A stretch of DNA of 64,000 nt from Duganella sp. BJB476 (lineage in GTDB: Bacteria; Pseudomonadota; Gammaproteobacteria; Burkholderiales; Burkholderiaceae_D). Positions 44,249-53,159 of this stretch are shown here, in pieces. The stretch is from NCBI RefSeq assembly GCF_003416895.1, contig NZ_QVIO01000001.1:1612001-1676000 (forward strand), given 5' to 3'. Numbering within the stretch: position 1 is the stretch's first letter; each line of letters opens with the position of its first letter. Under the pieces are notes generated by a model. It was given only the letters and a program-made list of their open reading frames with translations, had not been told where the DNA came from and did not search any database. The translations under genes were made by a program, and so were the position numbers.

Positions 44249-44731
44249 TTACTGCTGCTTCATGTAGGCAACCAGCTGGTCGAGGGCCTTGCCCCACCCC
44301 TCCTGGAAGCCCATCTGCTTGTGCGCTTCGACGGTGGCTTCGTCCTTGTGGCGGGCGCAGGCGATGTAGCGGGTGCCGCCGTTGGGCAGCGGCTCCATCG
44401 TCACCACACCGGTGATGAAGGCGTTGCCGGTCGGACGAAAGCCGGGTCCCAGTGCATCGGTCCAGGTCAGGCGGCGGTTTTCCACCACTTCCAGATAGCA
44501 GCCGCGGTTGTCGTGGCGCTCGCCGTTCGGGCCGGCCATCACGGAACTGAACAAACCGCCGGGACGCAGGTCGCAATGCGCTTCCAAGGTCTTCCACGGC
44601 GACGGCGTGAACCAGTTCACCAGATGCTCCGGCTTGGTCCAGGCGGCCCACACCAGTTCCGGTGCGATGTCGATGTCGCGCTCAAATACCAGGTCCAGCT
44701 TGGGATCGAAATTCTCTACGATGTGCGTCAT
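44249..44731 (-). CDS. SRPBCC / AHSA1-like protein
   Basis: 160 residues. FERDIDIAPELVWAAWTKPE, WFTPSPWKTLEAHCDLRPGG and GVVTMEPLPNGGTRYIACARHKD are typical of the AHSA1-like SRPBCC group. The C-terminal helix ends QLVAYMKQQ. Cytosolic ligand-binding fold; role unknown. It is followed by the acetyltransferase gene's relative orientation (same strand, 11 bp upstream gene end), so the two form a short operon. Confidence 0.87.
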   Translation of the reverse strand: MTHIVENFDPKLDLVFERDIDIAPELVWAAWTKPEHLVNWFTPSPWKTLEAHCDLRPGGLFSSVMAGPNGERHDNRGCYLEVVENRRLTWTDALGPGFRPTGNAFITGVVTMEPLPNGGTRYIACARHKDEATVEAHKQMGFQEGWGKALDQLVAYMKQQ

Positions 44732-44742
44732 GGCTGTGCTCC

Positions 44743-45177
44743 TTAAAAGGTGAACTGCATGTTAATGTGGGCAATGCCGGCCTCGAAGAATTCGTCGCCG
44801 TCGATGGCGAAACCGTGGCGCTCGTAAAACGGCGCGGCGTGCGATTGCGCGCTCAGCACTACCTGCTTGTCGCCACGGGCGCGCGCCTGCGTCATCAGCA
44901 CTTGCAGCAAGGCGCCGCCAACGCCGCTGCCGCGCGCGACCTGGCGCACCGCCATGCGGCCGATGTGGCCGTCCGGCAGCAGGCGGCCGGTGCCGACCGG
45001 CGTGCCGGCGGCATCGTAGGCCACCGCGTGCAGGCAGACCGCGTCCATGTGGTCCATTTCCAGTTCGGCGGGAACCTTCTGTTCTTCGACGAAGACTTCA
45101 AAGCGTATCAGCTTGGCGTCGGCATTGAGGGCGGTCCAGTCTCCGGTACGGATGTCGTGCTTGGCGGTGTTGGTCAT
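44743..45177 (-). CDS. GNAT family N-acetyltransferase (ElaA/YjcF-like)
   Basis: 144 residues from MTNTAKHDIR. IRFEVFVEEQKVPAELEMDH, HIGRMAVRQVARGSGVGGAL (acetyl-CoA pyrophosphate loop) and LSAQSHAAPFYERHGFAIDG are standard for the YjcF-type GNAT group. The start was taken at the ATG; a longer frame adds 13 residues from a poor context. Lies between the LysR gene and the SRPBCC gene on the same strand. Confidence 0.88.
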   Translation of the reverse strand: MTNTAKHDIRTGDWTALNADAKLIRFEVFVEEQKVPAELEMDHMDAVCLHAVAYDAAGTPVGTGRLLPDGHIGRMAVRQVARGSGVGGALLQVLMTQARARGDKQVVLSAQSHAAPFYERHGFAIDGDEFFEAGIAHINMQFTF

Positions 45178-45188
45178 CGGCGTGCAGG

Positions 45189-46106
45189 CTAGTTGGGGGA
45201 AGCAGGATTGTCGCATGCAAGGTGCCGCTCAAGGAAGTCCACGCACACGCGCACCTTGGCCGAACTCGCCAGCCGTTGCGGATACACCGCCCAGACGTTG
45301 GCGTCCTGCGTGTACTCGGGCAGCACCTGCACCAGGTCGCCACGGTCCAGGTGCGGCTGCGCATCCCAGCGCGAACGCAGCACGATGCCGGCGCCCGCCA
45401 CCGCCCATTGCAGCGCGATCTCGCCGTGGTTGGACGACAGCGGCCCTGTCACCTTCACCGCGATCTCGTCCTGCGCGCCGCTGCGCAAGCGCCACACGCC
45501 GAACGGCATGTCGCGCTCCTTGATCGCAAGGCAGTCATGGCCGGCCAATTCCTGAAGCGTGCGCGGCGTTCCGCGCCGTTCCAGATACGACGGCGCGGCG
45601 CACAGGATGCGGTGGTTGTCCATCAGCCGGCGCGCGATCAGGTTCGGCGCGATGTCGTCGCCAACGCGGATGTCCAGGTCGAAGCCCTCGGTGACGATAT
45701 CGACCAGCCGGTCGAACACCTCCAGCCTGACCTCCAGCGATGGATGGGCCTTGAGAAGTCCGGCAATCGCCGGCGCAACCACGTTGCGGCCGAAGCCGAA
45801 GCTGCTGCTGACGCGCAGCAGTCCGCGCGGCACGCCCTTGCGTTCGGCGACATCGTCGAACAGGCTGTCGAGGCTTTCCAGTATCGTCAGCGCGCGGGCG
45901 TAGACCTGCTCGCCATCCTCGCTGAGCACGACCCGGCGCGTGGTCCGGTGGAACAGCCGCACACCCAGTGCGTCCTCCAGTATGCCGATACGCTTGCTGA
46001 CATAGGCCGGCGACATGCCCAGTGTCTCCGCAGCGCCGGCAAAGCTGGACTTGCGCACCACCGCCACCAGCACCCGCAGATCATCATTTTCTATCTTATT
46101 GTTCAC
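45189..46106 (-). CDS. LysR-type transcriptional regulator (DmlR-like)
   Basis: 305 residues. The winged HTH (DLRVLVAVVRKSSFAGAAET, LGMSPAYVSKRIGILEDALG) is followed by a periplasmic-binding-like effector domain. Divergent from the tartrate/malate dehydrogenase gene across an 81-bp gap, the arrangement of dmlR-dmlA, so it probably activates that gene in response to D-malate or tartrate. The assignment rests on position and family. Confidence 0.9.
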   Translation of the reverse strand: MNNKIENDDLRVLVAVVRKSSFAGAAETLGMSPAYVSKRIGILEDALGVRLFHRTTRRVVLSEDGEQVYARALTILESLDSLFDDVAERKGVPRGLLRVSSSFGFGRNVVAPAIAGLLKAHPSLEVRLEVFDRLVDIVTEGFDLDIRVGDDIAPNLIARRLMDNHRILCAAPSYLERRGTPRTLQELAGHDCLAIKERDMPFGVWRLRSGAQDEIAVKVTGPLSSNHGEIALQWAVAGAGIVLRSRWDAQPHLDRGDLVQVLPEYTQDANVWAVYPQRLASSAKVRVCVDFLERHLACDNPASPN

Positions 46107-46187
46107 GGTACGTGTTTTATTGGCTCACATTTCAACACATTCTAAACGAAGCGGATCGCGCTATCCTTCTCTTCAAGGAGAACGTCC

Positions 46188-47267
46188 ATGAAAACACACA
46201 AAATCGCAGTCATCGCCGGAGACGGCATCGGCAAGGAAGTCGTGCCTGAGGGCATACGCGTGGTGGAAGCCGCGGCGCGCCGCTTCAACATCAATATCGA
46301 ATGGACCACCTTCGAGTGGGCCAGCTGCGACTACTACGCAGCGCACGGCAAGATGATGCCCGACGACTGGTTCGAGCAGCTGAAAGGCTACGAAGCCATC
46401 TTCTTCGGCGCGGTCGGCTGGCCGGCGCTGGTGCCCGACCATATTTCGCTGTGGGGCTCGTTGCTGAAGTTCCGCCGCCAGTTCGACCAGTACGTCAACC
46501 TGCGGCCAGTGCGCCTGATGCCAGGTGTGCCCTGCCCGCTGGCCAACAAGCAGCCCGGCGACATCGACTTCTACATCGTGCGCGAAAACACCGAGGGCGA
46601 ATATTCGTCCGTCGGCGGCCGCATGTTTGAAGGGACGGAGCGCGAATTCGTGCTGCAAGAAGCCGTCTTCACCCGCACCGGCGTGGACCGCGTGCTGCAA
46701 TACGCCTTCGACCTGGCGCAGAGCCGGCCGCGCAAGCACCTGACCTCGGCCACCAAGTCGAACGGCATCTCGATCAGCATGCCGTACTGGGACGAACGCG
46801 TGGCCGAGATGGCCAAGGACTACCCGGACGTGAGCTGGGACCAGTACCACATCGACATCCTGGCCGCGCGTTTCGTGCTGTCGCCGGAACGGTTTGATGT
46901 GGTGGTGGCGTCCAACCTGTTCGGCGACATCCTGTCCGACCTCGGCCCGGCCTGCACCGGCACCATCGGCATCGCGCCGTCGGCCAACTTGAATCCGAGC
47001 CGGCAGTGGCCGTCGCTGTTCGAGCCGGTGCACGGCTCGGCGCCCGACATCTACGGCAAGAACATCGCCAATCCGGTCGCGATGATCTGGTCTGGCGCGA
47101 TGATGCTGGACTTCCTCGGCAACGGCGACGCCAACTACCGCGCGGCCCACGACGCCATCGTCACCGCCATTGAAGCCTGGCTATTGGACGGCAACCGCAC
47201 GCCGGACATGGGCGGCACGGCCAGCACCACGGAAGCCGGTCAGGCTATTGCCGCTAAGCTGGCTTGA
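46188..47267 (+). CDS. ttuC: Tartrate dehydrogenase / D-malate dehydrogenase (decarboxylating)
   Basis: 359 residues. Isocitrate/isopropylmalate dehydrogenase fold: KIAVIAGDGIGKEVVPEGIR, FFGAVGWP, RENTEGEYSSVGGRMFEGTE, the catalytic YW...D site region (DVSWDQYHIDILAARFVLSP) and FEPVHGSAPDIYGKNIANPV. NAD-dependent oxidation and decarboxylation of D-malate or tartrate; the exact substrate cannot be separated by sequence alone. Good ribosome site AAGGAG. Its 3' end overlaps the next convergent gene by 14 bp. Confidence 0.9.
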   Translation: MKTHKIAVIAGDGIGKEVVPEGIRVVEAAARRFNINIEWTTFEWASCDYYAAHGKMMPDDWFEQLKGYEAIFFGAVGWPALVPDHISLWGSLLKFRRQFDQYVNLRPVRLMPGVPCPLANKQPGDIDFYIVRENTEGEYSSVGGRMFEGTEREFVLQEAVFTRTGVDRVLQYAFDLAQSRPRKHLTSATKSNGISISMPYWDERVAEMAKDYPDVSWDQYHIDILAARFVLSPERFDVVVASNLFGDILSDLGPACTGTIGIAPSANLNPSRQWPSLFEPVHGSAPDIYGKNIANPVAMIWSGAMMLDFLGNGDANYRAAHDAIVTAIEAWLLDGNRTPDMGGTASTTEAGQAIAAKLA

Positions 47268-48138
47268 CCACCGGGTGTTGTGAGCGCTGCTTCCACGCCA
47301 GGAAGATGCGTTCGGCCTGCGCCTCAGCATCGCTGCGTTGCTGTGCGTTTAAAGACTGGGCCCAGCCATCCAGCAGCGCTTTCGGGTAGACACCGTCGTT
47401 GGAATTGATCGCGCCGAGCACTTTGTTGGCGGCCAGATGTTCCATGTAGAGGTCCGCCACGGTTTGCTGCCTGCCTAACGCCGGGTAAGCGGAGCTACTA
47501 AGCAGCAAGGCATCGGGATATCCCGACGCGATTCGATCATCCAAGAGCTTGAGCGCATCGGTACGCCATTCGCTCACAGCCGGATCGGCCGGCCGTTCCT
47601 CCAAGGCGCTACGATCACCCTGCGGACCGGCGAAGATATACACCCCGAGTGCCCCGCCGACGTGTTGATCGACGGCGTAGCTCAGCAGCTGAAAGCGATC
47701 CAGCCGGGTCCTGCCGGTCAAGCCCGCGCACGTCTTGCGAAGTACTTGCAATGCCTGTTCATCTACCTTGTGTTCCAGGACCTGGACTTGAAAACCCGTC
47801 TCCTGCTTGGTGACCTTGACATCGACATCATCGACGACTTCCTTGTATTTTTCCAAGGTCAGGCATTCCTGGATCTTCTGAAACGCTATAAACGATTTCT
47901 CTGGATCGCCCGCAGCGGCACGTACCATGTCTTCGACGACAGCATTCGCGACGGTTTTTCCTGCCTGAAGCCGCTTGGGCTCGGAGGCGCGGCGCGATGG
48001 CAAGCTTGCCGGCGACGGCGCGCCGAAAGCCGGGGCCGATGCGACCGGTGGCCGCGTCAGCAAATCGACGCCCTCCCAGATCGCACCGGCGCCTATGACA
48101 ACGGACAATAATAAAAGCAGTTTTTTGGTGGCGATCAT
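47254..48138 (-). CDS. Membrane-anchored hypothetical protein
   Basis: 294 residues. An N-terminal anchor (KKLLLLLSVVIGAGAIWEGV) is followed by a Pro/Ala linker and a helical periplasmic domain (AGDPEKSFIAFQKIQECLTL, ... YMEHLAANKVLGAINSNDGV). Helices at the end resemble Sel1/TPR-like repeats weakly. No recognised family. Single gene. Confidence 0.65.
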   Translation of the reverse strand: MIATKKLLLLLSVVIGAGAIWEGVDLLTRPPVASAPAFGAPSPASLPSRRASEPKRLQAGKTVANAVVEDMVRAAAGDPEKSFIAFQKIQECLTLEKYKEVVDDVDVKVTKQETGFQVQVLEHKVDEQALQVLRKTCAGLTGRTRLDRFQLLSYAVDQHVGGALGVYIFAGPQGDRSALEERPADPAVSEWRTDALKLLDDRIASGYPDALLLSSSAYPALGRQQTVADLYMEHLAANKVLGAINSNDGVYPKALLDGWAQSLNAQQRSDAEAQAERIFLAWKQRSQHPVVKPA

Positions 48139-48210
48139 GAGACAAGGCGGAGTGGTATCGCGACCAGCTTAGCATGGCGCCGTTACGTCAAAATACGCAC
48201 TTTGTTGCCT

Positions 48211-49122
48211 CTATCGCTCACCCAGCTTCATCTTGGCCCGCAGCGCTTCGCGCACATGCGGCGTGGCGGCATATGCATCGCCGGGATTGGTGCCGGCGAC
48301 GATGTGCTGCATGCGCTCCTGCACGCCGGCCAGCGCGCCCGGATGCGAGTAGATATAGAAGTCGCCGTTGGCGATGGCCTTGAAGGTGATCTCCGCAACG
48401 TCCTGCGCCGACACTTTGCCGGACGATACCGCCTTGTCCGTCATGGCTTGCGAGGCCAGCTGGCTGGCGGTCGGGCCTTGCGTCATGCGTACGTCCTCGG
48501 GACGGTTGCGGTGCGATTGGCTGATCCCGGTCGGCACAAAATACGGGCACAGCACCGACGCCCCGATCGGCGCACCGACCAGTTGCAGATCCTGATACAA
48601 GGTCTCCGACAGCGATACCACCGCATGCTTGGAGACGTTGTACACGCCCATCGCCGGCGCATTCAGCAAACCCGCCATCGATGCCGTGTTGACGATGTGG
48701 CCTTCGAACGATGGATCGCTCTTGGCCGTTTCCAGCATCAGCTTGGTGAAAATGCGCACGCCGTGGATCACGCCCCACACGTTCACGCCCATCACCCATT
48801 CCCAATCGGCCTCGGTGCTTTCCCAGATCAGCCCGCCAGAACCTACGCCGGCGTTGTTGAACAGCAGATGCACGGCGCCGAATTCGGCCACGGCCGCATC
48901 GGCCAGCGCCTGCACTTGCTCGCCCTTGCGCACATCGCACAGGCGCGAGATCACGCTGGCGCCTTGCGCCGTCAGCTCCTCGACCGCGCGTTGCAACGCA
49001 TCGACCTGTACATCGGCCAGCACCAGCTTCATGCCCTCACGCGCCGCCACGTTGGCGAATTCGCGGCCCAAACCACTTGCGCCGCCAGTGATGACGACGA
49101 CCTTGTCTCTGAATGTTTTCAT
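48211..49122 (-). CDS. Short-chain dehydrogenase/reductase
   Basis: 303 residues from MKTFRDKVVV. TGGASGLGREFANVAAREGM (cofactor site), HLLFNNAGVGSGG and YNVSKHAVVSLSETL (catalytic Tyr-x3-Lys) are seen. About 40 residues longer than the minimal SDR, with a C-terminal tail. Sixth and last gene of the thiolase operon, 2 bp after the MDR gene. Probably acts on a hydroxyacyl or keto intermediate; substrate unknown. Confidence 0.9.
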   Translation of the reverse strand: MKTFRDKVVVITGGASGLGREFANVAAREGMKLVLADVQVDALQRAVEELTAQGASVISRLCDVRKGEQVQALADAAVAEFGAVHLLFNNAGVGSGGLIWESTEADWEWVMGVNVWGVIHGVRIFTKLMLETAKSDPSFEGHIVNTASMAGLLNAPAMGVYNVSKHAVVSLSETLYQDLQLVGAPIGASVLCPYFVPTGISQSHRNRPEDVRMTQGPTASQLASQAMTDKAVSSGKVSAQDVAEITFKAIANGDFYIYSHPGALAGVQERMQHIVAGTNPGDAYAATPHVREALRAKMKLGER

Positions 49123-49124
49123 TA

Positions 49125-50132
49125 TTAGATAAGCTTCACCAGTTGTTTGCCGAAGTTTTGCCCTTGTAGCAGGCCCATGAACGCTTGCGGTGCGGCCGCG
49201 AGGCCGTCCGCTACCGTTTCGCGGTATTTGATCTGATGGTTGGCGACCAGCACGGCCAGCTCCTGCAAGCCCTGCTGCCAGAATTCCATATGTTCGGTGA
49301 CGATGAAACCGCGCAGCATCAGGCGGTTGATCAGCAGCAGGCGCGAATTCTTGATCGGCATTTCCTGGCCATTGAAGCCGGCGATCAGGCCGCACAGCGC
49401 CACGCGGGCGAAGGGATTGGTGCGTGCCAGCGCCGCGTCGAGGCAGGCGCCGCCGACATTTTCAAAAATCGCATCGACGCCGTCCGGCGTGACGGCGGCC
49501 AGGTCGGCCTCCAGGTTGCCAGCCTTGTAGTCGACACAGGCATCGAAGCCCAGCTGCTTGACGACATACTCGCACTTCTCCGGCCCGCCGGCGATGCCGA
49601 CCACGTGGCAACCACGCAACCGGGCCAGTTGCCCGACCACGCTGCCGACCGCGCCGCTGGCCGCCGACACCACCACCGTATCGCCGGCGCCCGCTTCCAG
49701 AATTTGATGAAAGCCATACCACGCCGCCATGCCCGGCATGCCGACCACGCCGAGGTAGGCCGACAGTGGAATGCGCGTGGTGTCGAGTTTGCGCAGCAAT
49801 ACGCCGTCGGACACGCCCATCTCTGCCCATCCCAGCATGCCGCCGACGAAGTCCCCGACTTTGTAGTAATCGTTACGCGACGCCAGCACCTGGCCCACGG
49901 TGCCGCCTATCATGGTCTGATCCAGTGCTTGCGAGGTGGCGTAGCTCTTGGCCGCGCTCATGCGTCCGCGCATGTACGGATCCAGCGACAGATAGTGATT
50001 GCGGACCAGCACTTCGCCGTCGGCCAGTTCGGGCACGTCCACCGTCTCCAGCCGGAAGTTCTCCGCCGCCACCGGGCCGCGCGGACGCGCCGCCAGCACG
50101 ATGCGCTGGTAGGTCTTGGGTATCGCAGTCAT
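49125..50132 (-). CDS. NADP-dependent zinc-free MDR oxidoreductase (CurA/PTGR-like)
   Basis: 335 residues. YQRIVLAARPRGPVAAENFR, YMRGRMSAAKSYA, GGTVGQVLASR and the dinucleotide site VVVSAASGAVGSVVGQLARL match the leukotriene B4 dehydrogenase/CurA group. These reduce alpha,beta-unsaturated carbonyls with NADPH. Fifth gene of the operon, with 2-bp gaps on each side. Confidence 0.9.
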   Translation of the reverse strand: MTAIPKTYQRIVLAARPRGPVAAENFRLETVDVPELADGEVLVRNHYLSLDPYMRGRMSAAKSYATSQALDQTMIGGTVGQVLASRNDYYKVGDFVGGMLGWAEMGVSDGVLLRKLDTTRIPLSAYLGVVGMPGMAAWYGFHQILEAGAGDTVVVSAASGAVGSVVGQLARLRGCHVVGIAGGPEKCEYVVKQLGFDACVDYKAGNLEADLAAVTPDGVDAIFENVGGACLDAALARTNPFARVALCGLIAGFNGQEMPIKNSRLLLINRLMLRGFIVTEHMEFWQQGLQELAVLVANHQIKYRETVADGLAAAPQAFMGLLQGQNFGKQLVKLI

Positions 50133-50134
50133 TG

Positions 50135-50917
50135 TCAGACCGCCGATACGCCGCCGTCCACCGCCAGGATCTGGCCGGTGATGTGCTTGCCGGCGTCGGA
50201 GGCGAACAGCACCGCCGCGCCTTTCAAGTCTTCGTCGTCGCCCAAGCGGCCCAGCGGCGCATCCTTGGAGATCTCGTCCGGTCCCAGCTTCTCCAGCAAG
50301 CCTTTGGTCATCTTCGACGGGAAGAAGCCCGGCGCCAGCGCGTTGACGGTGATGCCATGACGGCCCCACTCGCCCGCCAGCGTGCGCGTGAAGTTGACCA
50401 GCGCGCCTTTAGACGTGTTGTAGGCGATGGTCTGCATGGTGCCGGGCGGATTGCCGGCCAGGCCGGCGATCGAGGCGATGTTGATGATGCGGCCGTAGCC
50501 ACGCGGAATCATCGAGCGCTTGCCCACCAGCTGCGACACCACGAAGATGCTGCGGATGTTCAGGTTCATCACCTTGTCCCACGCTTCGACCGGATGGTCT
50601 TCGGCGGGCGCGCCCCAGCTGGCGCCGGCGTTGTTGATCAGGATATCGATGTGGCCGAGGTGGGCCAGCGCGGCCGTCACCAGCGCGTCCGCATGCGCAT
50701 CCTGCGACAGGTCGGCGGCGATGGCGTGGGCGCTGATGCCGTGGCCGGTCAGGAAGGCCACCGCTTCATCCAGGTCCGCCTGCTTGCGCGAGGAGATGAC
50801 CACCTTGGCGCCCTGCTCGCCCAGCGCCAGCGCCATTTGCAGGCCCAGTCCGCGCGAACCGCCGGTGATCAGCGCGGTCTTGCCGGCCAGGGAAAACAAT
50901 TCTTGAGTTGTACGCAT
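50135..50917 (-). CDS. Short-chain dehydrogenase (3-oxoacyl reductase-like)
   Basis: 260 residues. TGGSRGLGLQMALALGEQGA, ILINNAGASWG and YNTSKGALVNFTRTLAGEWG are the classical SDR landmarks; the end GHITGQILAVDGG-type motif (ITGQILAVDGGVSAV) is of the FabG/gluconate-dehydrogenase kind. Fourth gene of the operon. The start is supported by AAGGAC before the ATG. Confidence 0.9.
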   Translation of the reverse strand: MRTTQELFSLAGKTALITGGSRGLGLQMALALGEQGAKVVISSRKQADLDEAVAFLTGHGISAHAIAADLSQDAHADALVTAALAHLGHIDILINNAGASWGAPAEDHPVEAWDKVMNLNIRSIFVVSQLVGKRSMIPRGYGRIINIASIAGLAGNPPGTMQTIAYNTSKGALVNFTRTLAGEWGRHGITVNALAPGFFPSKMTKGLLEKLGPDEISKDAPLGRLGDDEDLKGAAVLFASDAGKHITGQILAVDGGVSAV

Positions 50918-50934
50918 TGCGGGTGTCCTTAACT

Positions 50935-51237
50935 TTAGATTTCGTAGTCCATGCACTGGCGCGCATCGCGCACCGCGCCGAAGAAGGGTTTCATGGCGAC
51001 GTGGTCGGGATGGTTCTGGTATTCGTCCAGCGCGGCCTTGTCGGTGAATTCGGAGTACAGCATCACGTCATACGTCGCTTCCAGTCCGGGCTGGGCCACG
51101 ACGGCTTCCAGCTTCAGCAGGCCGGGCACCAGGCCGATGCAGCCGTCCAGCAGCGCTTTCATCTTGGCCGCGTTGGTGGCGCGGTCGGCGCCTTCGGCAT
51201 GGTCTTTCAGTTTCCACATTACGATGTGCTTGATCAT
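50935..51237 (-). CDS. Dabb (stress-response A/B barrel) domain protein
   Basis: 100 residues, MIKHIVMWKLKDHAEGADRA with YDVMLYSEFTDKAALDEYQN and HPDHVAMKPFF. Dimeric alpha/beta barrel proteins of this family are frequent in catabolic operons; a catalytic role has been shown in only a few. Third gene of the thiolase operon. Confidence 0.88.
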   Translation of the reverse strand: MIKHIVMWKLKDHAEGADRATNAAKMKALLDGCIGLVPGLLKLEAVVAQPGLEATYDVMLYSEFTDKAALDEYQNHPDHVAMKPFFGAVRDARQCMDYEI

Positions 51238-51263
51238 CTTGTCTCCCTTTAGTTATCGCTTGT

Positions 51264-53156
51264 TTAGAACCACGCGTCGCGCATGTCGAGCGTGGTGGTG
51301 TCTATGCTGGCCAGCAGTTCCAGCTGCTGTTCGACTTTCGGCAATTCCCAGTGGAAGAAGTAGCGGCAGGCTTGCAGCTTGCCGCGATAGAAATCGGCAT
51401 CGCCGGTTTCCAGCGCAGCAGCGGCCAGCAGAGCCTGCTGCAACCAGATCCAGGCGACCACCACATGTCCCACCGCTTCCAGGTACAGGCTGGCGTTGGC
51501 CAGGGTTTTATTCAGGTCGCCGGCAGCATACAGCTTTTGCGTGACGAGTTCCACTGCCTGCCACGCACCATCAAGCGCATCGGCGTGCGCCAGCAGCTCC
51601 TTGCTGATGCCGGCCAGCTCGGACGATACCGCATCCGGCGCGCCGACGCTGCCGCGCACCTTGCGTACCGTCTTGCGCAGCTCGGCGCCGAAGGCTTTGA
51701 ACAGTGCGCCATCCTGCACGGTGGCCTTGCGGCCCAGCAGGTCGAGGCCGTGGATGCCATGCGTGCCTTCGTGGATGGCGTTCAGGCGGTTGTCGCGGTA
51801 GAACTGCTCGACGTTGTATTCCCGCGTGTAGCCGTAGCCGCCGTGCACCTGGATCGCCAGGCTGTTGGCCTCCACGCACCATTGCGACGGCCAGGATTTG
51901 GTGATCGGCGTCAGGAAATCCAGCAGGCGCGCCGCATGTTCGCGGGCTTCCGGCGTTTCGGCGCTGTGCTGCTCGTCGACCAGGCGCGCGCTGTACAGCA
52001 CCAGGCCGAGGCCGCCTTCAACATAAGCCTTCTGGGCCAGCAGCATGCGCCGCACGTCGGTGTGCTCGATGATCGGCAATTGCGGCTGGGCCGGATCTTT
52101 TTGCGCGGGATGCCGGCCTTGCGGACGGTTGCGCGCGTAGTCCAAAGCATGCAGGTAGCCGGTGTAGCCCAGCACCGCAGCGCCCAGGCCGACGCTGATG
52201 CGCGCCTCGTTCATCATGTGGAACATATTGGCCAGGCCCTGGTGCGGATTGCCGACCAGGTAGCCGATGGCGCCGCCCTTGCCCTGCGGCTGGAACTTGC
52301 CTTCGCCGAAGTTGAGCAGGCAGTTGCTGGTGCCACGGTTGCCCATCTTGTGGTTCAGGCCGGCCAGCACGACGTCGTTGCGCTCGCCGAGGCTGCCGTC
52401 TTCGTTGACCAGGAACTTGGGCACGATGAACAGCGAGATGCCTTTGACGCCGGGGATCAGCTTGCCGTCCGGGCCGGGGATCTTGGCCAGCACCAGGTGC
52501 ACGATGTTGTCCGACAGCTCATGCTCGCCGGCCGAGATCCACATCTTGTTGCCACTCAGGCGGAACTGGCGCTCGCCATCGACGCCGGCTTGCGGATCGG
52601 GCACGGCGCGGCTGGTGATGTCGGACAGGCTGGAACCGGCCTGCGGCTCCGACAGGCACATGGTGCCAAAGAAACGGCCGGCGAACATCGGATCGACATA
52701 GCGCCGCACCTGTTCCGGCGTGCCGCACTTGAGCAAGGTATTGGCGCTGCTCATGGTCAGGAAAGTGTAGGCGCTGGTGGCCACGTTGGCCGCCGTGAAG
52801 TACGAGGCCAGCACCTTCTCCACCACCACCGGCAGCTGCATGCCGCCGCGCTCGAAGTCCTGCCCGGCCGCCATCAGGCCGGCGGCGGAGAAGGCGTCGA
52901 GCGCCGTCTTCACCTCGGGAATGATTTTGACGCTCAGGCAGCGCTCGCCGACAACGGCATGCGGCTCCTCGCTGTCGCTCTTCTTGTTATGCGGCGCGAA
53001 CAGCTCGGTGGCGAGCTGCTCGGCCGTATCGATGGCGGCATCGAAGGTTTCGCGGTTGTGGTCCTGGAAGCGGGCGCGCCGGGTCAGCGCCTCCGCATCC
53101 AGCCATTCGTACAGCATGAAGGCGATGTCGCGGCGCGACAGCAGGAGGGACGGCAT
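51264..53156 (-). CDS. Acyl-CoA dehydrogenase, large (about 600-residue) class
   Basis: 630 residues. FAD-binding signature MCLSEPQAGSSLSDI, NKMWISAGEHEL and the C-terminal catalytic Glu region NRLNAIHEGTHGIHGLDLLG. The extra C-terminal domain (about 510-630) is that of the long-chain class found in many proteobacteria. It introduces the first double bond in acyl-CoA breakdown. Second gene of the operon, 3 bp after the thiolase gene. Confidence 0.92.
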   Translation of the reverse strand: MPSLLLSRRDIAFMLYEWLDAEALTRRARFQDHNRETFDAAIDTAEQLATELFAPHNKKSDSEEPHAVVGERCLSVKIIPEVKTALDAFSAAGLMAAGQDFERGGMQLPVVVEKVLASYFTAANVATSAYTFLTMSSANTLLKCGTPEQVRRYVDPMFAGRFFGTMCLSEPQAGSSLSDITSRAVPDPQAGVDGERQFRLSGNKMWISAGEHELSDNIVHLVLAKIPGPDGKLIPGVKGISLFIVPKFLVNEDGSLGERNDVVLAGLNHKMGNRGTSNCLLNFGEGKFQPQGKGGAIGYLVGNPHQGLANMFHMMNEARISVGLGAAVLGYTGYLHALDYARNRPQGRHPAQKDPAQPQLPIIEHTDVRRMLLAQKAYVEGGLGLVLYSARLVDEQHSAETPEAREHAARLLDFLTPITKSWPSQWCVEANSLAIQVHGGYGYTREYNVEQFYRDNRLNAIHEGTHGIHGLDLLGRKATVQDGALFKAFGAELRKTVRKVRGSVGAPDAVSSELAGISKELLAHADALDGAWQAVELVTQKLYAAGDLNKTLANASLYLEAVGHVVVAWIWLQQALLAAAALETGDADFYRGKLQACRYFFHWELPKVEQQLELLASIDTTTLDMRDAWF

Positions 53157-53159
53157 GGC

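Noticed and set aside
35200..44250. Chromosomal integron (attC array)
   Set aside because: No integron integrase in the window, no GTTRRRY/RYYYAAC boundary pairs, and elements lack the long imperfect stem of attC.
35200..44250. Prophage or integrative element
   Set aside because: No structural phage genes, integrase, relaxase or flanking tRNA; only small accessory genes.
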